A DNA stretch of 47,337 nucleotides from JAOADN01 sp049323795 (lineage in GTDB: Bacteria; Pseudomonadota; Alphaproteobacteria; Rhodobacterales; Rhodobacteraceae), in contig JBMOOH010000061.1 in assembly GCA_049323795.1 (NCBI GenBank), positions 1 to 47,337 on the forward strand, read 5' to 3'. Both the position numbers and the translations under genes were made by a program. The notes under the pieces are model-generated. The model had not been told where the DNA came from and searched no databases. It saw nothing but the letters and a program-made list of their open reading frames with translations. Every line of letters begins with the position of its first letter. Within the stretch, counting starts at the first letter, position 1. Positions 17,893 through 25,784 of the stretch are shown here, piece after piece.

Positions 17893-18581
17893 CAGTAGGC
17901 ACCCGCGTTGTCGATGTTGAAGGTATAGAGCTTGCGCGCCGATCCGTAGCGGCGGAATTCCCCGGGCCGCGCCTTGGTGTCGGCCTCGCCGCGGCGGAGC
18001 AGGTCCTCGAGGATCTCGTGGTGTTCGGGGCGCATCTCCTTCTCGATGCAGTCCGCCCCCAGCGACTTCACCCTGCCGCGCACGAAGAGGCGCGCCTCGT
18101 AGAGGCTGTCGCCCAGCGCCTCGCCCGCGTCGCCGAGGACGACGAGGTTGCCGGACTGCGCCATGAAGGCCGACATGTGCCCGACCGAACCGTGGACCAC
18201 GATGTCGATGCCCTTCATCGAGATGCCGCAGCGGGAACTGGCGTTGCCCTTGATGACGAGAAGCCCGCCGCGCCCCGTCGCGCCCGCGTACTGGCTGGCG
18301 TCGCCGTCGATGACGACCGTGCCGCTCATCATGTTCTCGGCCACGCCCGGCCCTGCCGAGCCCTTGATGCGGATCGTCGCCTGCTTGTTCATCCCCGCGC
18401 AGTAGTAGCCCGTGGATCCCCGCACCGTGATCTCCACCGGGGCGTCCACCCCGGCGGCGATCGCGTGCGCGCCGCGCGGGTTCACGATTTCCCACGCGGT
18501 CATGTTCGTCTGGCCCTTCAGGGCGTGCAGCGTGGCATTCAGGGTCCGGAGGCCCTGTGCTGCAAGGTCGAAGGTCTGCAT
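17892..18581 (-). CDS. glxC (mgsB): GXGXG domain protein, glutamate synthase-like (GlxC / MgsB)
   Basis: A 229-aa protein corresponding to the C-terminal beta-helix (GXGXG) domain of glutamate synthase alpha subunit, visible as spaced glycine repeats such as VRGSTGYYCAGM, IKGSAGPGVAENM, IDGDASQYAGATG and VHGSVGHMSAFM. It has no catalytic residues of its own and should hold the amidotransferase and FMN subunits together. It starts four bases after the glxB stop and overlaps glxD by one base, consistent with a stoichiometric three-subunit complex. Confidence 0.95.
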   Translation of the reverse strand: MQTFDLAAQGLRTLNATLHALKGQTNMTAWEIVNPRGAHAIAAGVDAPVEITVRGSTGYYCAGMNKQATIRIKGSAGPGVAENMMSGTVVIDGDASQYAGATGRGGLLVIKGNASSRCGISMKGIDIVVHGSVGHMSAFMAQSGNLVVLGDAGEALGDSLYEARLFVRGRVKSLGADCIEKEMRPEHHEILEDLLRRGEADTKARPGEFRRYGSARKLYTFNIDNAGAY

Positions 18582-18585
18582 TCCC

Positions 18586-19482
18586 TCAGCGTTCCCAGAA
18601 ATAGACGGTTGCGGGCTCGGGTTCCCAGACCCGCGCCTTGTCGATGTTCGGCAGGTTGACGAGCGCCCGGTATTCCGATCCGAAGGCCACGTATTCGTCC
18701 GTCTCGGCCATCACCGCGGGCTTGCAGGCGATGGGGTCGCGGACCACGCCGAAGCCGTTCCGGGTGCCGACGACGAAGGTGAAGAACCCGTCGAGGTCGG
18801 TCAGCGTCGCCTCCATCGCGTGGCCAAGCGTGTCGCCCTCATCGAGCTTGTGGGTCAGGAAGGCGGCGGCGACCTCGGTGTCGTTCTCGGTCTCGAAGGT
18901 CATGCCCGCGCGGATCAGCTCGCGCCGGACGGCGTTGTGGTTCGAGAGCGAGCCGTTGTGGACGAGGCACTGGTCGGGGCCGGTCGAGAAGGGGTGGGCG
19001 CCCATCGTCGTCACGGCGGATTCGGTCGCCATGCGGGTGTGGCCGATGCCGTGCGTGCCATGCATCTTCGCGATCTCGAAGCGGGCGGCGACATCCTTCG
19101 GCAGACCGACTTCCTTGAAGATCTCGATGCTGTCGCCGACGCTCATCACCCTGACGCCGGGGCGCAGGTGGGCAAGCGCGCTGCGCGCCGCGCCAAGCTG
19201 GCCGAGCGGGAGTTCGAGGACGGCATGGGTGTCCTTGCGGAGAAGCAGGACGGGCTGGCCGATCGCGTCCTTCAGGTCCTCGTCGAGGCCGGCGAAGTCG
19301 GCGTCGGGCGTGGGCGACTGGATGGTGATCTTGCCCAACCCGTCCTGCGCGCCCGAATAGATCGCGATCCCGGCCGAATCGGGCCCGCGGTCGGACATGG
19401 TGACCAGCATGTCGGCCAGCATCGCGCCGAGCCTGGGTTCGAGCTTGGGGTCCTTCAGGAACAGACCGACGATTCCGCACAT
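18586..19482 (-). CDS. glxB (mgsA): Class II glutamine amidotransferase, glutamate synthase-like (GlxB / MgsA)
   Basis: A 298-aa Ntn-type amidotransferase beginning MCGIVGLF, so removal of Met exposes the catalytic Cys2. Other family motifs are RGPDSAG (about 32-38), GHTRMATES and VHNGSLSNHN. In the NMG pathway this subunit would hydrolyse the gamma-glutamyl amide, releasing methylamine to the synthase subunit. It is the first gene of the minus-strand operon. The ATG at 19482 is fixed by the Cys2 requirement and by AGAGGAG eight bases upstream. Confidence 0.96.
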   Translation of the reverse strand: MCGIVGLFLKDPKLEPRLGAMLADMLVTMSDRGPDSAGIAIYSGAQDGLGKITIQSPTPDADFAGLDEDLKDAIGQPVLLLRKDTHAVLELPLGQLGAARSALAHLRPGVRVMSVGDSIEIFKEVGLPKDVAARFEIAKMHGTHGIGHTRMATESAVTTMGAHPFSTGPDQCLVHNGSLSNHNAVRRELIRAGMTFETENDTEVAAAFLTHKLDEGDTLGHAMEATLTDLDGFFTFVVGTRNGFGVVRDPIACKPAVMAETDEYVAFGSEYRALVNLPNIDKARVWEPEPATVYFWER

Positions 19483-19511
19483 GGCGTCGCTCCTCTGGCA
19501 GCTTCGGATCA

Positions 19512-19540
19512 AGGCTAGCACCCGTCTCTGCCGCAATCAA
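19512..19540 (-). promoter_or_regulatory. Probable promoter of the glxBCD operon
   Basis: Minus-strand TTGATT (19535-19540), 17 bases, then TAGCCT (19512-19517), 30 bases before the glxB ATG. No GG-N10-GC sigma54 element was found here. Confidence 0.5.
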
Positions 19541-19648
19541 CTGCAGTGAAACTTTTTGCCCCTTCGGGAAACTTGCGGCTTCTTCCGCAGACACCCCCCA
19601 GTTTTTCTTGACAGAATGCCGCACTCGGTCTCACCTGTGGGAAAAAAA

Positions 19649-19664
19649 TTTGCCGGCCAGCAAA
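19649..19664. promoter_or_regulatory. Near-palindrome TTTGCCGGCCAGCAAA, candidate operator
   Basis: Fourteen of sixteen positions are symmetric. It lies in the 238-bp divergent region between glxB and the small-membrane-protein operon and is flanked by A and T tracts. An XRE-cupin or other local regulator could bind it; the assignment is inference. Confidence 0.35.
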
Positions 19665-19720
19665 ACGGCGTCGCGGCCTCGCCTACCGGCAGACGAAGAA
19701 CCGGCCGAAGGGAGGAAAGT

Positions 19721-20005
19721 GTGGCTGATCTCAGTGAGAGGATCGGGGCCATGCACAGACGCGACGTGGCGGTGGCCTGGGCGTTTGTGGTCGGTCTCTG
19801 GATCTCGATGATCTTCGTCGCCTGGGCGACGTGGAACCTCGCGCCGAACGGAGCGGCGCGGGTCGTGCTTCTGATAGGCGGTGCGATCGTCCTCATCTAC
19901 AACACCGCGGCCATCCTCGCGATGCTGCGGCACTACCGCGAGGACCGCGACTTCATGTACGGCCTCGACATCAAGTTCCTCGACGAATCCCGGCGGAGGG
20001 GCTGA
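19721..20005 (+). CDS. Small membrane protein, two predicted helices
   Basis: A 94-aa protein starting at GTG 19721; GGAGGAA lies five bases upstream, whereas the in-frame ATG at 19751 has no ribosome site. Two hydrophobic segments are visible (about residues 16-37 AVAWAFVVGLWISMIFVAW and 46-66), followed by a charged tail HYREDRDFMYGLDIKFLDE. I do not recognise a family. It is the first of three tightly packed small membrane genes leading into an APC permease, one base before the next start, which suggests a transporter-accessory or assembly role. Confidence 0.8.
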   Translation: MADLSERIGAMHRRDVAVAWAFVVGLWISMIFVAWATWNLAPNGAARVVLLIGGAIVLIYNTAAILAMLRHYREDRDFMYGLDIKFLDESRRRG

Positions 20006-20006
20006 G

Positions 20007-20387
20007 ATGGCGCATTACCAACCCCCGAAACAAAGCAGGTTCAGCCAGCTTTTCGACGTTTTCGTGCTGGTCGTGCTGACACTCGGCGCGCTCTTCGTTC
20101 CGCTCAAGCTCGGCCTGTCGGGTGCCGCCAAGACGGTGGCCGCGGTCGACCCCGCGCCGACCTGGGAATCGCTCGGCCAGAACGCCGTGCAGGCCGCCCA
20201 GTACGAGGCGCTGGGCTACACCCCCGAAAGCGCCTACGAGCTGATCGCGGCGCGCTTCGACTACAGCTTCACCACCGGCGGGGTGCTGGCGATGATCGTG
20301 GTCATCGTCCTCTACTACGTCGTGATGCTGAAGTTCTCGGAAACCGAATACCGCGAGGTCATCGCGGAGAAGTTCGACCGGAAATAG
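20007..20387 (+). CDS. Small membrane protein, two predicted helices with a central loop
   Basis: A 126-aa protein with a hydrophobic segment at about 16-38 (LFDVFVLVVLTLGALFVPL), a polar loop of roughly 50 residues rich in Ala, Glu and Tyr (about 45-88), a second helix at about 90-110 (GGVLAMIVVIVLYYVVML), and a charged cytoplasmic tail. No known family is recognised. The gene starts one base after the previous stop and ten bases before the next gene, so it is almost certainly co-expressed with the permease. Confidence 0.82.
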   Translation: MAHYQPPKQSRFSQLFDVFVLVVLTLGALFVPLKLGLSGAAKTVAAVDPAPTWESLGQNAVQAAQYEALGYTPESAYELIAARFDYSFTTGGVLAMIVVIVLYYVVMLKFSETEYREVIAEKFDRK

Positions 20388-20397
20388 GGGCGGGGAC

Positions 20398-20565
20398 ATG
20401 CAGACCTGGACATTGATGGAATACCTGGCCTGGGCGATTTCGGCCATTCTCGGCCTCTACATGGTGGTGGACTGGTTCCGCACCGACACGACCTATTCCG
20501 AGGACATCCTCACGTCATCGCGCGAGGGCGAACTCGAGGCGATGACCGAAGAGCACAAGGTCTGA
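20398..20565 (+). CDS. Very small membrane protein, one predicted helix
   Basis: A 55-aa product (MQTWTLMEYLAWAISAILGL...) with one transmembrane helix at about 5-24 and an acidic, hydrophilic tail (residues 26-55, including EDILTSSREGELEAM). GGGGCGGGG precedes the ATG. It sits ten bases after the 126-aa gene and its TGA runs straight into the G11 tract before the permease start. Size and topology resemble single-span accessory subunits of secondary transporters, but no family is recognised. Confidence 0.78.
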   Translation: MQTWTLMEYLAWAISAILGLYMVVDWFRTDTTYSEDILTSSREGELEAMTEEHKV

Positions 20566-20576
20566 GGGGGGGGGGG
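20566..20576 (+). promoter_or_regulatory. G11 tract at the Shine-Dalgarno position of the APC permease
   Basis: Eleven consecutive G separate the TGA of the 55-aa gene from ATC and the permease ATG at 20580. The tract occupies the ribosome-site position and is the longest homopolymer seen in the window; changes in its length would alter spacing to the start codon without changing any protein. Confidence 0.6.
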
Positions 20577-20579
20577 ATC

Positions 20580-22016
20580 ATGGCAGACGTCGACATCACC
20601 TCTCCCGTCATCGACGGCATGGGGCCGCACGGCACCAAGGTCGGCCTTCTCCGCGTCCTGGGGCCGGCCCATGTCTGGGCGCTGGGCGTGGGCATCGTCC
20701 TTGTGGGCGAATACATGGGCTGGAACTTCGCGGTCGGCAAGGGCGGGGCCTATGCCGCGCTCATCGCCTGCTGGTTCGCGGGGATCCTCTACACCTGCGT
20801 CGCCATGATCGACAGCGAGGTCACCTCGACCGTCGCCGCGGCGGGCGGGCAGTACACGCAGGCCAAGCACATCGTCGGGCCGCTCATGGCCTTCAACGTG
20901 GGGCTCTACCTGACCTTCGCCTACACGATGCTCGAGGCCGCGAACGCGATCACGCTCGGCTATCTCGTGTCGGTCGTGGCGACGATGACGGGCTACGAGG
21001 GGGCGCTCGATCAGCGGCCGTTCATCGTGCTCGCGATCGTCTTCCTCGCCTGGCTCAACTACCGCGGGGTGCTGGCGACCCTGACCTTCAACCTCGTCAT
21101 CACCGCTGTCGCCTTCGTCGCGATCCTCGTGCTCTTCATCTTCACGAGCGGCATTCTCGGCGGCGGCATCATGCAGCACGAGGCGCTGTTCCAGGGATTC
21201 GAGCTCCCCTACGGATGGATCGGCGTGCTGGCGGCGCTGCACTTCGGGCTCTGGTACTACCTCGGCATCGAAGGGACGACGCAGGCGGCGGAAGAGGTGC
21301 GCAGCCCCGCGCGCGCGCTGCCCTTCGGCACGCTCGCCGGGATCATGACGCTGCTCATCGCGGCGACGCTGACCTGGTATGCCTCGACCGGCGTCCTGCC
21401 GTGGGAATTCCTCGGCGACGGCGTGAACGGGTCGGTGGCGCCGCTCTTCGACACGGCCCGGCTGTCGGGGTCGACCGGGCTGATCTGGCTTCTGGGGATC
21501 GGGACGCTCTTTGCCACGCTCGCCTCGGCCAACGGCTGCATCAACGACGCAAGCCGGGCGTGGTTCGCCATGGGACGGGACCGCTACCTGCCCGGATGGT
21601 TCGGCGCGGTCCATCCGAAGTTCCGCACGCCCTACCGGTCGATCATCTTCCTCGTGCCGATCGCGCTCATCTTCGCGCTCGGCGCGCCGCTCGACCAGGT
21701 GATCACCTTCTCGATCCTGTCGGGCCTTCTGGAATACACGTTCATGCCGCTGAACATCATCCTCTTCCGCAGGAAGTGGCCGATGGGGACGATCAAGCGC
21801 GGCTACGAGCATCCGTTCCACCCGCTGCCCGCGCTGACGCTCCTGCTGCTCTGCGCGGTGACGTTCTTCGCCGTGTTCCTCGGCTACGGGACGCAGCTTG
21901 TCGCGATGATCGCCTTCTACATCGTCGTGTCGCTGTGGTTCCACTTCTGGCGCTACCGCTTCGTGAACCGCGGCGCGCAGTTCACGATGCCCTGGCCGAA
22001 GCCGCTGGGCTATTGA
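20580..22016 (+). CDS. APC-family amino acid/amine permease
   Basis: A 478-aa integral membrane protein with about twelve hydrophobic segments and the APC pattern: helix 1 ends in an unwound GVGIVLVGEYMGWN region, and a conserved AAEEVRSPARALP loop occurs near 238. It most resembles the ethanolamine/GABA-type branch of the superfamily. Placed behind three small membrane genes and divergent from glxBCD, a substrate such as methylamine-derived glutamyl amides, glutamate or another amine is plausible but not shown. Translation likely depends on the G11 tract just upstream. Confidence 0.92.
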   Translation: MADVDITSPVIDGMGPHGTKVGLLRVLGPAHVWALGVGIVLVGEYMGWNFAVGKGGAYAALIACWFAGILYTCVAMIDSEVTSTVAAAGGQYTQAKHIVGPLMAFNVGLYLTFAYTMLEAANAITLGYLVSVVATMTGYEGALDQRPFIVLAIVFLAWLNYRGVLATLTFNLVITAVAFVAILVLFIFTSGILGGGIMQHEALFQGFELPYGWIGVLAALHFGLWYYLGIEGTTQAAEEVRSPARALPFGTLAGIMTLLIAATLTWYASTGVLPWEFLGDGVNGSVAPLFDTARLSGSTGLIWLLGIGTLFATLASANGCINDASRAWFAMGRDRYLPGWFGAVHPKFRTPYRSIIFLVPIALIFALGAPLDQVITFSILSGLLEYTFMPLNIILFRRKWPMGTIKRGYEHPFHPLPALTLLLLCAVTFFAVFLGYGTQLVAMIAFYIVVSLWFHFWRYRFVNRGAQFTMPWPKPLGY

Positions 22017-22081
22017 GAGGGGAGAGGCCGGTCCGCCCTGGACATCCCGGGCGGGCCGCCTGATTTTCGGGGCACGAGGTC

Positions 22082-22750
22082 TTGGCACCGATCCTGCTTC
22101 TGGCGCTCGGACTTTCCGTCGCGGTGGCCCTGGCCATCACCGCGGGCCTGCGCAGGCGCGCCCGGGCACGGGCCGACGCCTTCGCGCAGGTCCTGCCGCT
22201 CTTCGACGAGACGCGCACGCGGATCGAGCCGACGGGCTTTCCCCGCGTCACCGCCCGGCAGGCGAGCCACCGCTTCGACCTCCAGCTCGTCCCGGATGCG
22301 CTCACCTTCCGCAAGCTGCCCGCGCTCTGGCTGATGGTGACGCTGCCCGAGCCGCTGCCGGTCAGGGGCACACTCGACATCATGATGCGCCCCACCGGCC
22401 ACGAACCCTTCTCGCGCTTTTCCCATCTGCCCGTGTCCGTCGCGGCCCCGCCCTTCCTTCCCGAAGGATCGGGGGTCAGGTCCGACAGCATCGCCGTGCC
22501 GGTGCCCGAGCGCCTGATCGCGGGCAACGCCCATGTCTTCGCCGACCCGCGCGTGAAGGAACTCGTGATCTCGCCCAAGGGCATCCGCATCGTCGCGCTG
22601 GTGGAAGAGGCCGACCGCGGCCGGTTCCTTCTGTTCCGCGATGCCGAGGTCGGGCTGACCCCGGTCGCGCCCGGCCGCGTGCTGCCGCTCTGCGACGCGA
22701 TCCTTGCGCTGCGCGAGGACATCGTCGCGGCCGAGCTGCTGCCCGCATGA
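22082..22750 (+). CDS. Membrane-anchored protein of unknown function
   Basis: A 222-aa protein beginning at TTG 22082 with a GAGG element four bases upstream; one N-terminal membrane helix (about 2-22) is followed by an Arg-rich stop-transfer segment (RRRARARAD) and a soluble domain of about 190 residues that should face the cytoplasm. I recognise no domain. It follows the permease by 65 bases and overlaps the next gene as ATGA, so it likely belongs to the same operon. Confidence 0.75.
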   Translation: MAPILLLALGLSVAVALAITAGLRRRARARADAFAQVLPLFDETRTRIEPTGFPRVTARQASHRFDLQLVPDALTFRKLPALWLMVTLPEPLPVRGTLDIMMRPTGHEPFSRFSHLPVSVAAPPFLPEGSGVRSDSIAVPVPERLIAGNAHVFADPRVKELVISPKGIRIVALVEEADRGRFLLFRDAEVGLTPVAPGRVLPLCDAILALREDIVAAELLPA

Positions 22751-23025
22751 CCCGCGCGCCGCCTCCGCCGCTGCTCGTCGCCGCCGTCGCCGTTGTCCTT
22801 CCGGGCGTCGGCCAGGTGCTGAACCGCCAGCCGTTCCGGGGGCTGGGGTTCGTGTTCTTCACGCTGCTTCTGGGGGCGATCACGCTCAAGACCGCATCGC
22901 CGGATGTCTCGGTCGTCGGCAGGTTCGCGGGGGGGATCTTCGTCTGGGCGATGTCGGTCCTCGACGCCTACCGCGTGGCGCGGATCCGGCAGGCGCTCTG
23001 GGCCGCGAAACCCGGACAGGTCTGA
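22747..23025 (+). CDS. Small membrane protein, TM2/DUF5683-like pattern
   Basis: A 92-aa protein with a proline-rich start, a PGVGQVLNRQPFRGLGFV motif in part like those of TM2-type proteins, and two or three hydrophobic segments, ending in a DAYRVARIRQ tail. The family link is by motif only and the function is unknown. It is translationally coupled to the 222-aa gene. Confidence 0.72.
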   Translation: MTRAPPPPLLVAAVAVVLPGVGQVLNRQPFRGLGFVFFTLLLGAITLKTASPDVSVVGRFAGGIFVWAMSVLDAYRVARIRQALWAAKPGQV

Positions 23026-23064
23026 GCGTCAGGTCCGGGCGTCAGGTCCGGGCGTCAGGTCTGG
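23026..23064. repeat. Three tandem 13-bp units GCGTCAGGTCCGG
   Basis: Two identical units (23026-23038, 23039-23051) and one with a single change (23052-23064) fill the gap between convergent genes. The third unit contains the stop codon of the XRE-cupin gene. This is likely slippage-derived. Confidence 0.85.
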
Positions 23065-23705
23065 GGATAGGCGATCACCGACAGGTAGCGCGCGGGCAGC
23101 CTGACCAGCACTTCCGGCCCGTGCGGGGCGTCGGCGTCGAAGAACAGGCTGTCGCCGGGCTTCAGCGCATAGATCTGGTCGCCGTGGCGGTAATCGACCT
23201 CGCCCTCGAGCATGAAGAGCAGTTCCAGCCCGTCATGCTGGAAGGCGGGGAAGGTGTCGCTCTCGGTCGTCAGCGTGATGATGTAGGGCTCGACCACCAC
23301 GCCCGACGAGTTCGACCCGATATGGCCGAGCAGGTGGTACTGGTGCCCCGCCCGTGTGCCGCGCCGCTCGATCTCGATATGGTCGCCCGCCTTCACGTGC
23401 TGCGCCTCGCGCCGTTCCTCGTAGCCGCGGAAGAAGGCGGTGACGGGGACCGAGAAGGCGTGGCTCAGGACCTGGAGCGTGGTGAGCGAGGGCGAGGTGT
23501 TGCCGTTCTCGATCTTCGAGAGCATGCCCACCGACAGCCCGGTGACCGACGACAGGTCCGCCACCGTCATCCCCTGCTTGCGCCGGAACTCGCGCACCTC
23601 GCGCCCGATCGCGGCTTCGAGGTTGCGCTCGCTCACCTCGCGGACGCGGTGGGGGTCCTGGCTGAAGGCGGGCTTGCCCTTGGGGATGGGGGTGGCGCGG
23701 GACAT
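23055..23705 (-). CDS. XRE family regulator with cupin sensor domain
   Basis: A 216-aa regulator: helix-turn-helix of the XRE type at about 35-90 (FRRKQGMTVADLSSVTGLSVGMLSKIENG in part) and a C-terminal cupin barrel (about 145-212, with QHDGLELLFMLEGEV and PGDSLFFDADAPHG). Such proteins commonly control amine or amino-acid catabolism, and it is convergent with the APC operon next to glxBCD, so these are likely targets. I prefer the ATG at 23705 because the best promoter would place the transcript start near 23729, downstream of the alternative ATG at 23732. Confidence 0.9.
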   Translation of the reverse strand: MSRATPIPKGKPAFSQDPHRVREVSERNLEAAIGREVREFRRKQGMTVADLSSVTGLSVGMLSKIENGNTSPSLTTLQVLSHAFSVPVTAFFRGYEERREAQHVKAGDHIEIERRGTRAGHQYHLLGHIGSNSSGVVVEPYIITLTTESDTFPAFQHDGLELLFMLEGEVDYRHGDQIYALKPGDSLFFDADAPHGPEVLVRLPARYLSVIAYPQT

Positions 23706-23735
23706 GGGCTGGCAACTCTGCAACGACGGCATTTT

Positions 23736-23764
23736 TTACTAGCAGGAAACAGGGGGCCAGACAA
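23736..23764 (-). promoter_or_regulatory. Probable promoter of the XRE-cupin gene
   Basis: Minus-strand TTGTCT (23759-23764), 17 bases, TAGTAA (23736-23741), within the only AT-rich patch of this region. Confidence 0.5.
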
Positions 23765-23889
23765 TTCCAGCCCCGCCCGCGCGCCGGAAACGCCCCGGCC
23801 CGCGCCATTTTTCGTGCCCGTCCATGGTCATGGAGGGGCCGGGGCAGTCCGCCCGCCCCGGCCCCACGTTCACTCGGCCGACAGGCGGC

Positions 23890-25320
23890 TCAGGCGCCCC
23901 AGCCGACGATGCCCTTCACCTCGCAGAAGTCGTGGATGCCCCAGTCGGCATATTCCCGGCCGTTGCCGGACTGCTTGTAGCCGCCGAAGGGCGCGAAGGT
24001 GTCCCATGCGGGGTAGTTCAGGTTCACCGTCCCGGCCCGGAGCCGCCGGGCCACGGGGCGCGCATCCGCGACCGGTCCGGAGATGAAGGCGGCAAGGCCG
24101 TAGGGCGTGTCGTTGGCGATCTCGACCGCCTCGTCGACCGAGTCGTAGGGGAGGATCGACAGGACCGGCCCGAAGATCTCTTCCCGGGCAATGGTCATCT
24201 GGTTCGTCACGTCGCCGAAGATCGTCGGCCGGACGAACCAGCCCCGGTTGAGCCCTGCCGGACGGCCGACCCCGCCGCAGACGAGCGTCGCGCCTTCGTC
24301 GATTCCCGCCTGGATCAGGCGCTGCACCTTGTCGAAGTGGACCTTCGACACCAAGGGGCCCATCGTCGTCCCGGTGTCCCGCGGGTCGCCCACGACGACA
24401 GCCTCCGCCGCCGCCTTCGCGTGGACAAGCGCCTCGTCATGCCACTTGCGGGGAACGAGCATCCGGGTCGGCGCGTCGCAGCTCTGGCCCGTGTTGCCGA
24501 AGCAGCCCTCGACCCCGCCCCTGACCGCCTCGGCAAGGCTCGCGGTGGGCAGGATGATGTTCGGCGACTTGCCGCCCAGTTCCTGCGCCACGCGCTTCAC
24601 GGTCGGTGCGGCTGCGGTGGCGACGGCCGTGCCGGCGCGGGTCGAGCCGGTGAAGCTGACCATGTCCACCTCGGGGTGCGACGACATCCGCGCGCCGACC
24701 TCCGCGCCGGTGCCGTTCACGAGGTTGAAGACGCCCGGCGGAACGCCCGCCTCGTGGCAGACCTGCGCGAAGAGGACGCCCGACAGCGGCGCGATCTCCG
24801 ACGGCTTCAGCACCATCGTGCAGCCCGCGACGAGCGCCGGGGCGACCTTGCAGGCGATCTGGTTCATCGGCCAGTTCCACGGCGTGATGAGCGCACAGAC
24901 GCCGATCCCTTCGTAGATGATGCGGGTGCTGCCCCGCATGTATTCCCACTGCATCTCCTCGGCGGCCTTGATCGTCGCCTCGATATGAACCTGCCCCGCC
25001 CAGGCCTGCGAGCCGCGCGCCCATTCGATCGGGGCGCCCATCTCGGTGGACATGACCTGCGCGAACTCCTCGTATTTCGCGTTGTAGATCTCGAGGATCC
25101 GCTTCACGAGCGCGATGCGGCCGGCGACCGGCGTGACGGTCCATTTCGGGAAGGCCCGCCGCGCGGCCATGATCGCCCGGTCGATGTCGGCCTCGTTGCC
25201 CAGCGCGACCTCGGCCACGATTTCCTCGGTGGCCGGGTTCTCGACACCCATCCGGTTGGTCGAGATCGGGGCCACCCAGGTCCCGTCGATGTAGAACTTG
25301 AGCATGTTGTCGGGGATCAT
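23890..25320 (-). CDS. NAD(P)-dependent aldehyde dehydrogenase
   Basis: A 476-aa enzyme of the aldehyde dehydrogenase superfamily. Visible motifs are TPWNWPMNQ, the cofactor segment VSFTGSTRAG, the general-base Glu in AQELGGKSPNI and the catalytic Cys in FGNTGQSCDAPTRM, with the C-terminal FAPFGGYKQSGNGRE. It oxidises an aldehyde to an acid; the substrate cannot be fixed by sequence, but aldehydes from amine or polyol breakdown fit the surroundings. The ATG at 25320 has GGGAG eight bases upstream; the ATG at 25305 is an alternative. It is preceded by a 575-bp gene-free stretch. Confidence 0.95.
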   Translation of the reverse strand: MIPDNMLKFYIDGTWVAPISTNRMGVENPATEEIVAEVALGNEADIDRAIMAARRAFPKWTVTPVAGRIALVKRILEIYNAKYEEFAQVMSTEMGAPIEWARGSQAWAGQVHIEATIKAAEEMQWEYMRGSTRIIYEGIGVCALITPWNWPMNQIACKVAPALVAGCTMVLKPSEIAPLSGVLFAQVCHEAGVPPGVFNLVNGTGAEVGARMSSHPEVDMVSFTGSTRAGTAVATAAAPTVKRVAQELGGKSPNIILPTASLAEAVRGGVEGCFGNTGQSCDAPTRMLVPRKWHDEALVHAKAAAEAVVVGDPRDTGTTMGPLVSKVHFDKVQRLIQAGIDEGATLVCGGVGRPAGLNRGWFVRPTIFGDVTNQMTIAREEIFGPVLSILPYDSVDEAVEIANDTPYGLAAFISGPVADARPVARRLRAGTVNLNYPAWDTFAPFGGYKQSGNGREYADWGIHDFCEVKGIVGWGA

Positions 25321-25784
25321 CGCGTCCACTCCCTGATTGACCGGCGGCGCGCCTCGGTTCGGCGCCTTTCGCTTCATCGCCCCATCTGAGGCCAGCGGGG
25401 GGACGAGCGCAAGGCCGCGCGCGGTCAGGGGCGGCACGAAAGCGACAGGGCGGGGGCCGGGAGGGGCCGGGGGGGGGGCCAACGGCAAGCGGCGGCAGGC
25501 CCGGTGCAGGGCCGCCGTTTCCTGTCCTGTGCAGTCCGTCCGGCCGGAGCGGTCCGGTCGGGGGGCGGTCCGGCCGGCCCCGTTCGGCGGGGCCGGGGGA
25601 GGGGAAAAGGTGGAAGCGGGCCCGCATCCTGGCGGGTGTTCCGTCGGGCCGTGGCATCCGGCCCCCTATCGCTGCGATGCCGTCCCCCGCTCGGCCCTTG
25701 GCGGGGGCTGTCTGGGCGGGGGGCGGAAACCCTGGTCGTCTGACGCGTCGGAGCGGAAGGTGCGGCGGAGCGGGTAAGGATCGG
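25321..25784. other. G-rich gene-free stretch with quadruplex-like tracts
   Basis: Between the aldehyde dehydrogenase start and repeat copy E no convincing gene is seen. The plus strand is extremely G-rich; 25448-25478 has successive runs of 3, 5, 3, 4 and 10 G separated by one or two bases, matching the pattern of a G-quadruplex. Several GGTCCGG/CCGGCC motifs recur near 25520-25580. Confidence 0.55.

Noticed and set aside
19608..19613. TTGACA as a -35 element for the small-membrane-protein operon
   Set aside because: No acceptable -10 hexamer at 16-18 bases; a promoter is likely nearby but this one is not supported.
23026..23064. Short tandem repeats considered as a CRISPR remnant
   Set aside because: Units are only 13 bp, directly abutting, with no spacers and no cas genes.
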